Assembly (NCBI GenBank): GCA_026119855.1
Contig: JAOWBW010000284.1
Coordinates: 992,001 to 1,056,000 of the forward strand
Origin: Campanula takesimana
Lineage: Eukaryota; Streptophyta; Magnoliopsida; Asterales; Campanulaceae
Direction of reading: 5' to 3'
Length of the DNA stretch: 64,000 bases
The position numbers and the translations under genes were made by a program. Below the pieces are notes generated by a model. The model did not search any database and was not told where the DNA came from. It saw only the letters and a program-made list of their open reading frames with translations. Below are positions 20,105 through 33,442 of this stretch, piece after piece. Each line of letters opens with the position of its first letter. Position 1 is the first letter of the stretch.

Positions 20105-21362
20105 TGTTGGTGTTGTATGCTCTAGGCACGTTATGAGAACGATTAATGTTATCTATTGATTATGTTTTAATAAAGATATTGAATGTTGATTATTATATCC
20201 TTTGCATGTTTATTATAATAATCCCCGTCCCTAATAATTATGTATTAATTGTGAGTATAAGTTTAATAGATAATCATATGATGATTATGGTGTATGAGAT
20301 ACAATTAAACTTATGGGTATTTGTTGGAGACCAAATACTGGACTGACCCCGTATGAGATTTATGTCATGGTCACAATGTCATAATTAAGTCTCATATAGT
20401 TATATTATTGGAATGTTTAGACTTGAGGTTATTACAGTCTTCCACTTGATGAACATTATGTTTGACGTATTCAAACGTTACCCCTAACCGGGTAGTTATA
20501 AAGAACATGATTGGCATAATCGGAATCATGTAGGGAAGAGTAATAAGCCAAGAAAGGATTTGTTCCTCGTCAGAGAGATGTCAAGCTTTGGCCACTCGAT
20601 GAATGGTGTTGATGAAATGCATGGCCGTGCTCAAATAAGATTTGTCGTATCAATACATTCGGAATCGAGAAAACATTGGACTATGTAAGTTGACCATTGA
20701 CCATGGCTTACGTTCAATAGACATCGTGAAACAAAGAGATTGTAATATGTTCTATAATAGATTAACGAACTTTAACAAGTTATATCATTTGGATAATCAT
20801 GATGGCCTGCTAGGGTCCGCTCATGATTTATGAGACAAAGTGTGTGTGGGCTCATTTCCAACTTGATATAATCCTATGGGGTCACACACAAGAGAACGAA
20901 TTGGAAAAAGGGAAAAATAGCTGAGTTTTGTTTTGGCACGGCCGTGCTCTTTATAAGACACGACCGTGCCATAAATCATGCAAAGGGCAATGTCTGGCGA
21001 CATGATTGGCACGACCGTGCCAAAGTATCAAGCACGATCGTGCTAAGCTCGGCACGACCGTGCCAGATACAAAGCACGACCGTGCCAATATTGGGCGGTT
21101 GGAAAGGTTGCCTCGAAGTCATTGGCACAACCGTGCCAGATTTGGGGCACGACCGTGCCAGTCATGTCGGCCAGGAAAATCTTGCAGCACAATTAGAGAC
21201 AGGATTTGGGTTTCCTAAGTCCTTAAGGGTTAAGGACTTATACCCATATAAATATATCAGTCCCAGTCATTGTATATGATTGATTCACTTGTTTGGAGAA
21301 ACATAATTATTGATTGAGATTGAGAATCAAAGATCAATAATACATAAAATCATATAGTTCCT
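20105..21362 (+). mobile_element. Solo or truncated Copia-type LTR
   Basis: It begins TGTTGGTGTTGTATGCTCTA and aligns by eye along several hundred bases with the Copia B LTR (46786-48277, minus): CTAGGCACG, TATAATAATCYCCGTCCCTA, TACTGGACWTGACCC, AGTCTTCCACTTGATGAAC, GGTAGTTATAAAG. It is therefore a different member of the same LTR lineage. A TATA-like CATATAAATATATC lies at about 21246. No internal sequence adjoins it. The right end is uncertain: 21362, or about 21453 if AGAAG (20100-20104 and 21454-21458) is the target duplication. Confidence 0.65.
20935..21160. repeat. Eight GCACGACCGTGC-type palindromes
   Basis: Copies of GGCACGACCGTGCC or near variants lie at about 20935, 20962, 21009, 21030, 21050, 21074, 21123 and 21146, each nearly self-complementary and CpG-bearing. 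They sit in the solo LTR about 90-310 bp upstream of its TATA-like box. Their spacing is irregular and they are too short for a CRISPR array. Confidence 0.85.
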
Positions 21363-22783
21363 TGTTGGGTATGCTTATTATTTAACCCTCCTAATTATGT
21401 TAGAATTGAATGATACCATCACCTAAGTTTATTTTAAGGATTTTAGGACCCTATGTAAGAAGTTTTATAACTTGAATTTTTTAGCTAAGTCCTCTTTATA
21501 GACTAGGCTTAGTGTTTAGGGCTGAAGCTTTGGATTTGAGATCTCATGAGCAAATGTCTAAGTATGATGCGCATGACCTTCATGCGCAGCACCATCTGCG
21601 CACTTCAATGCGTATGATTTTCATGCGCAGCGTAGATATACCTTAGTCAAATCTCTTATTTCCTGACCTCACCTTTGTATAGCTTGGAAAGCGTTATGTA
21701 AAGCTACGCTTTTTGGTATGAGTCAAAGTGCTGATGTGGACAATCGACAAACCGTGCACACTCAGCATACACGTGGATGGAGAGACGCGCCTCAGTTTGA
21801 AATTCAAATTGAAGACAGCTATCACCCTTCTAGAAGATATCTGAAAATTATCAACTTGCTGTCTCCAACGGCTATAAAGGACAGCTGCGCACCAATCACA
21901 TTGTGACAGCACATCGTCCTTGCTGAAGCTCCCCAACGGCTAGTTCTTGGAGCTCCACTATAAATAGCCAGCTCTTCCTCATTTTCCAAGCTGCTTGTGC
22001 TTTTGCTTTCAAAGAGAAAGATTTGAAGATTTGAAGATTGCTTGCTCATTTCCAGAATTCCCAAGAACAACCTTCATACCTTCATACTCAATCCAAGCCC
22101 AGATCCTATAAGCCTTTGTATCACCAGAATTTCTTGTGCTTTCCATCATACGATTCATAGAGCCCAGAATTCAGACACACACACACCTCTTGAAGTTTCG
22201 ATCTCATCGATCTTACTTCTAGAGATACACCGGTTATTGTCTAGGATTTGTTCTTTCATAGATTATAGATCTTTGAGTTAGTTTGTTCTAAATCGTTGTA
22301 ACTTGTAACTCTCTCATATTATAAGATATTCATTAGAAATCCAAGACTAACCATCTTGGTAGAGGACATAGATCATTTCCCGATCGAACCTCTCCAAATA
22401 GCTTGTCTATTTATTATGCTTTGTTTTCTACTCTTAAGCTTTACTTACATATTGCTTTGTTTGATCTTTGTAGTTACATTGCGCAGATTGAATTGTGTTT
22501 GTATGCTTATTGCCTTAGTTCCATTTTGCGCCAATCTTTAAGCTAAACTTAGTGCGTGCGTATTTACACTTCTGCGCATACTCCCTGCGCATAAGTGATT
22601 GCTTTAAGTTTCCGCTGTGCATTTCACACTCTTGCTGCGCACTATACTTAGCCAAATTAAGAGTCGTGCGCATTTGTCATTGATTTGCAAAAGGGTTTGA
22701 AAAGAATTTAAAAACGCTATTCACCCCACCCACCCCCCCCCTCTAGTATTTTTCATACCCTTGTTGCCCTTCTGGGACCAACA
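21363..22783 (+). mobile_element. Copia A 5' LTR (SIRE-like)
   Basis: The right border is firm: CCAACA (22778-22783), two bases, then a Met-tRNA primer site. The left border is proposed at TGTTGG (21363), which mirrors the CCAACA end, but no 3' LTR survives for comparison. A TATA box (TATAAATA, 21959-21966) is followed by a long U5. TGCGCA-type words occur at 21570-21625 and 22555-22670. Confidence 0.6.
21959..21966 (+). promoter_or_regulatory. Copia A LTR TATA box
   Basis: CACTATAAATAGCC is a canonical plant TATA box inside the LTR. Confidence 0.6.
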
Positions 22784-22785
22784 AG

Positions 22786-22797
22786 TGGTATCAGAGC
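22786..22797 (+). other. Copia A primer-binding site (initiator Met-tRNA)
   Basis: TGGTATCAGAGC lies two bases after the LTR end. It is the common plant Copia primer site. Confidence 0.9.
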
Positions 22798-22856
22798 TAA
22801 CACCTTTATAAAACATTTCTGTTTTTCAAGCTTAACAGCTTGGGTGCCGATTCGAT

Positions 22857-23055
22857 ATGGCAAACACAAAACATATGGCAACTGCTAACTATACACATGT
22901 TCCAGTCTTTGATGAAGATCATTTCGACGTATGGAAATTCAGCATCCTGACCCATCTCAACTCAATTGATGAAAGGCTCCATGACACCGTAGTTTATGGG
23001 CCTTATATTCCAATGAAGGCGAATCCTAATCCACATACCAACGCTGCTCGATCCG
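22857..23055 (+). pseudogene. Copia A gag, 5' fragment
   Basis: A frame opens at MANTKHMATANY and reads VPVFDEDHFDVWKFSILTHL and VVYGPYIP, the N-terminal gag region of SIRE-type Copia elements. It is cut at about residue 63 by the gag-only array. The homologous continuation (PKEEWNEEETRRVANDGKAR) resumes 18.6 kb away at 41662. The last bases before 23056 are filler that matches neither gag nor the LTR. Confidence 0.85.
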
Positions 23056-25602
23056 CCTCGATCTGCGAATCCTAATCCTTTTCCTCCTGGGGGGGGTTAA
23101 GGAAAAACAAAGATGGAAATAAACGGGGTGAGATAAAATCTCAGCAAGTTACTAATGCAACTACATGACATGCTAATATGCAATGACCGATAGCAATTAA
23201 CATAAGATAGATAGCAGCGGAATAATAAGTGACATGCTGACGAACAGTAACATCCAATAATAAATCATATAAATAAACATATAACAACAAATGAGAGGCT
23301 CCCTATCGCCAACCGTCCCATACCGGTTGGAAATAACGACCAGCTCAACATGCAACACATAAAGCTGAAATAAACACTCATAAGTGGATACATAGCCAAG
23401 GTTTCACCCAACTGAAAGAACCAAATAAAGGTCGCTGCGCAGCTTGAATAATCCACAAATCGTCATCTTCATATTAGCATGAAAGCTGAAGAGAAATCCC
23501 CGGTACCGGAACCAATAACCAAATGAAGTGTCACAAGGGACGGGAGACATGCCACAAAGTCATGCTCCAAGTAAAGCTAAAATGCACACAAAGGAGCTAG
23601 CTCTTCTCACATCCAAGGCCAATCTGGAGGAGGGTAATAATTGGGCAAAACAATGGTCAACATCATAATGGACTTGGCTTGTGCCATCATAATATTTCGC
23701 ATCGCCCGAAACACACACACAATGCCAGCTGGGCTTTCAAGTAAAGGCTAAGTAATAAAATACTAGCACAATAAACAACCATTGATTCCAAAGTAGGGAA
23801 TCATACCAATTAATCACCATAAAAGATGCAAACGGTTACTCAAGAAGAGTTCAACAACAATAGCACAAGGAGTTTCTCATAAAAGAGTCCAACAACATTG
23901 ACCATTAAAACATAATGATTCCAAGATAAGGCACGTACCAAATACATCCTAAATATGATACCCACAAGTTAATCATAAAGAGCACAACCCAAACGGTCGC
24001 TCACAAATGGCACAATGACTATTACCAAAATGACCCTAAACATTTACTCATAAAGATATATTAGGACTATGAACTCAACCATCTCATCACACCTGGAATT
24101 CCAAAGTAGGAAATCAGAATGGATACACCTTAAGGTTAATCAAACCGTAAGTACCAAATTGCCAATTCACGCTTTACCTCCGTCCATAACGAACCAATTC
24201 TAAACACCCCAAACGAATCCAAAAGGTTACCCTTATTAGAACATGATCACGACCGGACTAAACCCTACACTTTCGTGTTCCGAAACAAACCTCTAGGTAC
24301 TATAGGATATCACCTAAACCTAGACCAAGCCTTATTCTAAAATCAATCCGATCAGTAAAATAACTTTCAATTAAAGGGTCTCAAGGTATGAAGTCCTCAC
24401 TTATATCCCAAAATGATCATAACAACTCAATAAAGTCACTCAATTGGATTTACAAAACTTGATCACAATGGATCGATACAACTCCTCTTAACCTCAAACA
24501 CCCAATAAAATCCCGAAGTATAAAACTTATAACTTAACTGAAAAACCTATACCATCTTGTAGTACTCGAATAGAGCTTCGAAACGATAGTTTACACGCCT
24601 AAAACGGAGTCCGGATGAGAAAGTTATGGCCTCCGAAAGATCGAACGAAAAACGGATAAACTGGACAAAGAGGGGTGCGCGCGCCTCCAAAAAAAGTGAT
24701 GCGCGCGCCTCCCTAGGTCAGAAGACTGCATTTTCGAAGCAGAAAAGGGTGCGCACGCCTCCCAAAACAAGGTGCGCGCGCCTCCTTGCCCGGAGGGACG
24801 AAATCCGGCAAAAAACTGGGTTTCTACCATTTTTCTTACCCATTTCACATAACAATCCAAATCAAACATAATCAACCTTCCTCCAAGCATAAAGATGAAC
24901 CCAAAACAACTTATAACTAGAATGGGGACTCAAATAATACCATTTATCAACCAAGATCAAGATTCAAACCCAACATTCCTAAAATCACCATTTTTGACCA
25001 AAACTCAAATAAATTCCAAATAAATTCCAAACTCAACCAAACTTCAAATATAACACATCAAGCATAATATAAACATGATATGAACACTTTAGCATAAAAA
25101 TGGGGGAAAAGCAACTTACTCGGATTTTCTCAAAGGTGACGGAACTCGAAATTTCTTGGCTTCCTACGATCCTATCGACGATCTAAACATGATTCATGTT
25201 TTAAGAAATGAGAAATAAAGAGAGGAAGATGATGAAAATGTAGAGAGAAGTGAGAGAGAAACTTACCCATTTCTATGGAAGGAGAGAGAGAGAAATGAGC
25301 TGGGAATGAGGGAGAGGTGAGGGAGAAGAGAGGGTGTAGGGGGAATTATTTCCAAAAACTTACACTCAGGCCCCTCCTCTACACCATACACAAATACTTA
25401 CACCCCTTACTAACAATTAAGACCCCAAAACTCTACATTAGCACAAAAGACCATTTAAAATGCTAGACATAATTTATTATGACACATAAAGTGCACACAT
25501 AAATATTTAAATAAATAATAATTTAAATAAATAAATAAGCAAATAAATAAATAAAAATTATTTATTACTAATAAAATAGAGCCTAGTTTTCGGGTCGTGA
25601 CA
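23056..25602 (-). mobile_element. Array LTR1 (truncated)
   Basis: It matches LTR2 from CTCGATCWGCGAATCC onward and lacks the first about 315 plus-strand bases. It ends CGGGTCGTGACA. It contains four GTGCGCGCGCCTCC-type motifs at 24675-24785. Confidence 0.9.
24675..24785. repeat. Two pairs of GCGCGCGCCTCC motifs in the array LTRs
   Basis: The motifs are GTGCGCGCGCCTCC, ATGCGCGCGCCTCC, GTGCGCACGCCTCC and GTGCGCGCGCCTCC. The same block recurs in LTR2 (about 30018-30128), LTR3 (about 35371-35481) and LTR4 (about 40728-40840, with changes). Confidence 0.85.
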
Positions 25603-26886
25603 TTCACTCCCCCTTAAAGAAAATTCGATCCGAATTTTAAAGAGACTTACCCTAATTAAAAAGCCACGGATACGATAGTTCCACTATTTCTCAAATTCCT
25701 CAATTATCCAATCTAACCCACTAAAAGGTAACCTTAAGTAATGCTTACGATAACACCACCTCTCGAACCGAATCATTCCATTATTATCTTCACGGTATTT
25801 CCTCTAACTCCCTTTTTAGTTAATAATCTGTGCTCATATACCTAAGGAAATCTACAAATCTCAAATCCTCAATAACTAACCCAAGTTAGTCTTTCACGCA
25901 TACATTTATTAACCTAATGATACTTAGGTTCAATAGTGCTACCGTCATAATAAACCAATTAGCTAGCAACGTTCCAACTGACCCAATACCAATTCATGAT
26001 ATTCCTTAATTATGCCCAAGTATTGATAATCAACTTCCTTCACATACCCTTGATCCAATTCGGGAAACGCCACCAAGAAGGGATTTAGAACATAGAACCC
26101 TATCTAACCAGAATTTCAAAATGCCTTTAACATAAATCGAGAAATTATTACTCTCCCAAAATGTACTTAGTCCTTTCTAACTTAACACGCTTACCACCAT
26201 TAATGATCATAACTCCTACAACAAACTCATCATCCATAACAAATCGTACACCTCTCCATACTAATCCATTCCGATGCATTCACGGGGATGTACTAAAAGT
26301 AAACAAAAATCTCCTATCCAGAAATCCTCAATTTGAATCCTCAACTCTTATAACCAACCGATGCCATAAGGACATTGATCTAAATATTAACACTACAACC
26401 TTGTACCATAACAACTCAATTTAACCCAAGCTTCTCCTCAAACACTGGGTACTATTCGGAAGAAAACGAAAATCTTACGAATGATATATACACCCAACAA
26501 ATTGACCGAAACTAAATACTCGGATTTCAATTAAGAAAAGATAGGTATAACTCTACCCAAAGGAACGGTCTCAAACAGTTTTAAGAAACTAGGAATGGAG
26601 AATATAACAATCCCCTACAACAATAGATTAAAGCAATAGTGACATCAAAATCTTGCAATAGCAACATGACTAATTTAGCAGGTGAGACATAACCATACTT
26701 AAGCACATCATAAGCACATAAGACTTCATCAAATACCCTAAACTCCTCCATAGGAGTAGACACCTACAACACATAAGTCAAAGACTCAGAAGAAATAAAT
26801 GCAACTAATGCATAGAAACACATAAATGCGATGATCCTAAAATGCACGCGCTCGCTCTCACGACGCAAAATAATACCTCCTGAAAT
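25603..26886 (-). other. INT1 non-coding part with polypurine tract
   Basis: On the minus strand this follows the gag stop and ends in the polypurine tract GGGGGAGTGAA before LTR1. No pol domain is recognisable in any frame. The equivalent parts of units 2 and 3 are at 30947-32231 and 36301-37586. Confidence 0.7.
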
Positions 26887-27970
26887 TTATCCGTTACCTG
26901 GTGAGTGCTGATTGGTCGCAAATACTCTACCCGAAACCTTAGGGTTCCCCGAAGCATCTCTTTTCTGACCCGGTGAAGTACTGGTTCCTGTTCCTGATGA
27001 TTGAACCTTAAACCTCGGACAGTCTTTTATGAAGTGACCCAGTTGACCACAATTGATACATTTTCCTTGTTTTTCTAACACTTATCCTCCAAATGGCCTT
27101 CCCTCTGACAGTAAGTGCAAAGCCACCTACCTTGTTTCCCTTGTTTCCCCAGAGTAGTACCCGGATTCCCTAGCGCGGTTTGTCCCTTAAACTGAGATGG
27201 TGCTCCCAAATACCTCGGTTATCTGAACGGTGATGTGGTTGAGATTTAGCATGGCTTACTTGTTTACCCGCATTTGCAACCTCGGTCTTCCTCTTATGCT
27301 CCCCAATATCTTGCTCGATCAAGTATGCCCGGTCTACCGCATCCTGAAATGTCACAATCCTCTGGGCTATAAGCTGAGTCCGAATAGAAGTCTTCAAACC
27401 CCGGATGAATCTCATAGCTTTCTGCTCCTCGGTCCGCACAAGATAGTCACCACACCTGCCTAATTCTGTGAACTTAGTTAAGTACTGTGCTACTGACATC
27501 ACGCCTTGCTCAAGCTGCGGAACTCGATCTCTTTCCGGTTTGATTCACTAGAGAGATAAAATGATCCTTGATTTCCTCACGAACCACTCCCAAGGATATG
27601 GTATAAGAGTCGCATCCCAACTGGTCTTCAGTGCCTTCCACCAATGTTCCGCAGCACCAACTAACATATAAGCTGCAAACCGAACCCTATCCTTATCAGT
27701 GCAACCAAAGACATCGTAGATCTTCTCCATCGATTCTATTCATAGCTCGGCCTTCTTCACATCAGGATCACCGTCGTACTCACTTGGTTTCAACTTTAAG
27801 AACTGCTCCAACCCATATCGCGGAGGTGCTACATGTTCCTCTCTCGGCCCTTGGTCATGAATTGCTTTCACGGCCGCTTCAAACCTGTCCTGAAACATTG
27901 CACGGCTTTCTTCCCGTAGACCATTCTGATTCTGAGCCCCTAGAACTTCACCCGTTCTTCTTCTAGCCAT
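26887..27970 (-). pseudogene. Array unit 1 gag (disrupted)
   Basis: It is homologous throughout to the intact unit 3 gag. It differs by a shared Trp-to-stop change (TTCATAGC at about 27740) and several single-base losses in short homopolymers (for example at about 27070, 27212, 27520, 27538, 27570 and 27945). The second zinc knuckle CINCGQLGHFIKDCP survives. The density of one-base losses is higher than in the neighbouring units. Confidence 0.85.
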
Positions 27971-28076
27971 CACAAACAAATACCTGGATAAAATACTCAT
28001 CGTTACTCACTCCGAACCCATCTACCCTCCTAGGACATTCTAGTCCACCTATACTTATACATAGAGCTAAACCATA

Positions 28077-28088
28077 GCTCTGATACCA
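28077..28088 (-). other. Array primer-binding site (unit 1)
   Basis: On the minus strand TGGTATCAGAGC lies two bases after the LTR2 end. Equivalent sites are at 33429-33440 and 38785-38796. Confidence 0.85.
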
Positions 28089-28090
28089 AC

Positions 28091-30946
28091 TGTCGCGACC
28101 CCGGACCCCGCGGGCCCGAGACCGAGAGCTGGACGTCGACTTAAAACCAAAACGCTAAAATATAGAAGTTAAAAATTTCATTTTATACCCAAAAGATTTT
28201 AACACAAGGTTTTACAAATCCAAGTTTAAGTCAACGAAGTACATCTAACATAAGCTCCACAGCTTATACCCAAAAGAATAAAATATATAATTCTTATTGA
28301 CGTCAATAATGGTAAAACTATCCCCAAAGGATTATACATTTAAATAATGTATACCGATCCAAAACAACCTGCCCCAAAATCTCAAACCTCTCGACGTCCT
28401 CCTCGATCAGCGAATCCTAATCCTTTTCCTCCTGAGGGGGGTTAAGGAAAAACAAAGATGGAAATAAACGGGGTGAGATAAAATCTCAGCAAGTTACTAA
28501 TGCAACTACATGACATGCTAATATGCAATGACCGATAGCAATTAACATAAGATAGATAGCAGCAGAATAATAAGTGACATGCTGACGAACAGTAACATCC
28601 AATAATCAATCATATAAATAAACATATAACAACAAATGAGAGGCTCCCTATCGCCAACCGTCCCATACCGGTTGGAAATAACGACCAGCTCAACATGCAA
28701 CACATAAAGCTGAAATAAACACTCATAAGTGGATACATAGCCAAGGTTTCACCCAACTGAAAGAACCAAATAAAGGTCGCTGTGCAGCTTGAATAATCCA
28801 CAAATCGTCATCTTCATAATAGCATGAAAGCTGAAGAGAAATCCCCGGTACCGGAACCAATAGCCAAATGAAGTGTCACAAGGGACGGGAGACATGCCAC
28901 AAAGTCATGCTCCAAGTAAAGCTAAAATTCACACAAAGGAGCTAGCTCTTCTCACATCCAAGGCCAATCTGGAGGAGGGTAATAATTGGGCAAAACAATG
29001 GTCAACATCATAATGGACTTGGCTTGTGCCATCATAATATTTCGCATCGCCCGAACACACACACAATGCCAGCTGGGCTTTCAAGTAAAGGCTAAGTAAT
29101 AAAATACTAGCACAATAAACAACCATTGATTCCAAAGTAGGGAATCATACCAATTAATCACCATAAAAGATGCAAACGGTTACTCAAGAAGAGTTCAACA
29201 ACAATAGCACAAGGAGTTTCTCATAAAAGAGTCCAACAACATTGACCATTAAAACATAATGATTCCAAGATAAGGCACGTACCAAATACATCCTAAATAT
29301 GATACCCACAAGTTAATCATAAAGAGCACAACCCAAACGGTCGCTCACAAATGGCACAATGACTATTACCAAAATGACCCTAAACATTTACTCATAAAGA
29401 TATATTAGGACTATGAACTCAACCATCTCATCACACCTGGAATTCCAAAGTAGGAAATCAGAATGGATACACCTTAAGGTTAATCAAACCGTAAGTACCA
29501 AATTGCCAATTCACGCTTTACCTCCGTCCATAACGAACCAATTCTAAACACCCCAAACGAATCCAAAAGGTTACCCTTATTAGAACATGATCACGACCGG
29601 ACTAAACCCTACACTTTCGTGTTCCGAAACAAACCTCTAGGTACTATAGGATATCACCTAAACCTAGACCAAGCCTTATTCTAAAATCAATCCGATCAGT
29701 AAAATAACTTTCAATTAAAGGGTCTCAAGGTATGAAGTCCTCACTTATATCCCAAAATGATCATAACAACTCAATAAAGTCACTCAATTGGATTTACAAA
29801 ACTTGATCACAATGGATCGATACAACTCCTCTTAACCTCAAACACCCAATAAAATCCTGAAGTATAAAACTTATAACTTAACTGAAAAACCTATACCATC
29901 TTGTAGTACTCGAATAGAGCTTCGAAACGATAGTTTACACGCCTAAAACGGAGTCCGGATGAGAAAGTTATGGCCTCCGAAAGATCGAACGAAAAACGGA
30001 CAAACTGGACAAAGAGGGGTGCGCGCGCCTCCAAAAAAAGTGATGCGCGCGCCTCCCTAGGTCAGAAGACTGCATTTTCGAAGCAGAAAAGGGTGCGCAC
30101 GCCTCCCAAAACAAGGTGCGCGCGCCTCCTTGCCCGGAGGGACGAAATCCGGCAAAAAACTGGGTTTCTACCATTTTTCTTACCCATTTCACATAACAAT
30201 CCAAATCAAACATAATCAACCTTCCTCCAAGCATAAAGATGAACCCAAAACAACTTATAACTAGAATGGGGACTCAAATAATACCATTTATCAACCAAGA
30301 TCAAGATTCAAACCCAACATTCCTAAAATCACCATTTTTGACCAAAACTCAAAATAAATTCCAAATAAATTCCAAACTCAACCAAACTTCAAATATAACA
30401 CATCAAGCATAATATAAACATGATATGAACACTTTAGCATAAAATGGGGGAAAAGCAACTTACTCGGATTTTCTCAAAGATGACGGAACTCGAAATTTCT
30501 TGGCTTCCTACGATCCTATCGACGATCTAAACATGATTCATGTTTTAAGAAATGAGAAATAAAGAGAGGAAGATGATGAAAATGTAGAGAGAAGTGAGAG
30601 AGAAACTTACCCATTTCTATGGAAGGAGAGAGAGAGAAATGAGCTGGGAATGAGGGAGAGGTGAGGGAGAAGAGAGGGTGTAGGGGGAATTATTTCCAAA
30701 AACTTACACTCAGGCCCCTCCTCTACACCATACACAAATACTTACACCCCTTACTAACAATTAAGACCCCAAAACTCTACATTAGCACAAAAGACCATTT
30801 AAAATGCTAGACATAATTTATTATGACACATAAAGTGCACACATAAATATTTAAATAAATAATAATTTAAATAAATAAATAAGCAAATAAATAAATAAAA
30901 ATTATTTATTACTAATAAAATAGAGCCTAGTTTTCGGGTCGTGACA
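28091..30946 (-). mobile_element. Array LTR2 (full length, 2856 bp)
   Basis: The plus strand reads TGTCGCGACCCCGG...TCGGGTCGTGACA. It shares GCTGTGCAGC and CAATAGCCAAATG with LTR3 against LTR1 and LTR4, but GATGATGAAAATG with LTR1. Confidence 0.92.
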
Positions 30947-32231
30947 TTCACTCCCCTTAAAGAAAATTCGATCCGAATTTTAAAGAGACTTACCCTAATT
31001 AAAAAGCCACGGATACGATAGTTCCACTATTTCTCAAATTCCTCAATTATCCAATCTAACCCACTAAAAGGTAACCTTAAGTAATGCTTACGATAACACC
31101 ACCTCTCGAACCGAATCATTCCATTATTATCTTCACGGTATTTCCTCTAACTCCCTTTTTAGTTAATAATCTGTGCTCATATACCTAAGGAAATCTACAA
31201 ATCTCAAATCCTCAATAACTAACCCAAGTTAGTCTTTCACGCATACATTTATTAACCTAATGATACTTAGGTTCAATAGTGCTACCGTCATAATAAACCA
31301 ATTAGCTAGCAACGTTCCAACTGACCCAATACCAATTCATGATATTCCTTAATTATGCCCAAGTATTGATAATCAACTTCCTTCACATACCCTTGATCCA
31401 ATTCGGGAAACGCCACCAAGAAGGGATTTAGAACATAGAACCACTATCTAACCAGAATTTCAAAATGCCTTTAACATAAATCGAGAAATTATTACTCTCC
31501 CAAAATGTACTTAGTCCTTTCTAACTTAACACGCTTACCACCATTAATGATCATAACTCCTACAACAAACTCATCATCCATAACAAATCGTACACCTCTC
31601 CATACTAATCCATTCCGATGCATTCACGGGGATGTACTAAAAGTAAACAAAAATCTCCTATCCAGAAATCCTCAATTTGAATCCTCAACTCTTATAACCC
31701 AACCGATGCCATAAGGACATTGATCTAAATATTAACACTACAACCTTGTACCATAACAACTCAATTTAACCCAAGCTTCTCCTCAAACACTGGGTACTAT
31801 TCGGAAGAAAACGAAAATCTTACGAATGATATATACACCCAACAAATTGACCGAAACTAAATACTCGGATTTCAATTAAGAAAAGATAGGTATAACTCTA
31901 CCCAAAGGAACGGTCTCAAACAGTTTTAAGAAACTAGGAATGGAGAATATAACAATCCCCTACAACAATAGATTAAAGCAATAGTGACATCAAAATCTTG
32001 CAATAGCAACATGACTAATTTAGCAGGTGAGACATAACCATACTTAAGCACATCATAAGCACATAAGACTTCATCAAATACCCTAAACTCCTCCATAGGA
32101 GTAGACACCTACAACACATAAGTCAAAGACTCAGAAGAAATAAATGCAACTAATGCATAGAAACACATAAATGCGATGATCCTAAAATGCACGCGCTCGC
32201 TCTCACGACGCAAAATAATACCTCCTGAAAT

Positions 32232-33323
32232 TTATCCGTTACCTGGTGAGTGCTGATTGGTCGCAAATACTCTACCCGAAACCTTAGGGTTCCCCGAAGC
32301 ATCTCTTTTCTGACCCGGTGAAGTACTGGTTCCTGTTCCTGATGATTGAACCTTAAACCTCGGACAGTCTTTTATGAAGTGACCCAGTTGACCACAATTG
32401 ATACATTTTCCTTGTTTTTTCTAACACTTATCCTCCAAATGGCCTTCCCTCTGACAGTAAGTGCAAAGCCACCTACCTTGTTTCCCTTGTTTCCCCAGAG
32501 TAGTACCCGGATTCCCTAGCGCGGTTTGTCCCTTAAACTGAGATGGTGCTCCCAAATTACCTCGGTTATCTGAACGGTGATGTGGTTGAGATTTAGCATG
32601 GCTTACTTGTTTACCCGCATTTGCAACCTCGGTCTTCCTCTTATGCTCCCCAATATCTTGCTCGATCAAGTATGCCCGGTCTACCGCATCCTGAAATGTC
32701 ACAATCCTCTGGGCTATAAGCTGAGTCCGAATAGAAGTCTTCAAACCCCGGATGAATCTCATAGCTTTCTGCTCCTCGGTCCGCACAAGATAGTCACCAC
32801 ACCTGCCTAATTCTGTGAACTTAGTTAAGTACTGTGCTACTGACATCACGCCTTGCTCCAAGCTGCGGAACTCGATCTCTTTCCGGTTTTGATTCACTAG
32901 AGAGATAAAATGATCCTTGAATTTCCTCACGAACCACTCCCAAGGATATGGTATAAGAGTCGCATCCCAACTGGTCTTCAGTGCCTTCCACCAATGTTCC
33001 GCAGCACCAACTAACATATAAGCTGCAAACCGAACCCTATCCTTATCAGTGCAACCAAAGACATCGTAGATCTTCTCCATCGATTCTATTCATAGCTCGG
33101 CCTTCTTCACATCAGGATCACCGTCGTACTCACTTGGTTTCAACTTTAAGAACTGCTCCAACCCATATCGCGGAGGTGCTACATGTTCCTCTCTCGGCCC
33201 TTGGTCATGAATTGCTTTCACGGCCGCTTCAAACCTGTCCTGAAACATTGCACGGCTTTCTTCCCGTAGACCATTCTGATTCTGAGCCCCACTAGAACTT
33301 TCACCCGTTCTTCTTCTAGCCAT
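32232..33323 (-). pseudogene. Array unit 2 gag (two nonsense codons)
   Basis: It is collinear with unit 3 gag. It carries the same Trp-to-stop change as unit 1 (before MEKIYDVFG) and a second Trp-to-stop directly after the first zinc knuckle (CTYCQREGHLEDKC). Otherwise the frame is kept, including KTSWDATLIPYPWEWF. Confidence 0.88.
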
Positions 33324-33442
33324 CACAAAAAATACCTGGATAAAATACTCATCGTTACTCACTCCGAACCCATCTACCCTCCTAGGACATTCTAGTCCAC
33401 CTATACTTATACATAGAGCTAAACCATAGCTCTGATACCAAC

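Noticed and set aside
20935..21160. CRISPR-like array
   Set aside because: Repeats are 12-14-bp palindromes at irregular spacing in a plant LTR. There is no cas gene, and this is a nuclear plant genome.
25603..26886. Hidden pol gene in the gag-only element
   Set aside because: I looked for D(S/T)G, YVDD/YIDD-type RT, RNase H and integrase motifs in all frames of the three internal regions and saw none.
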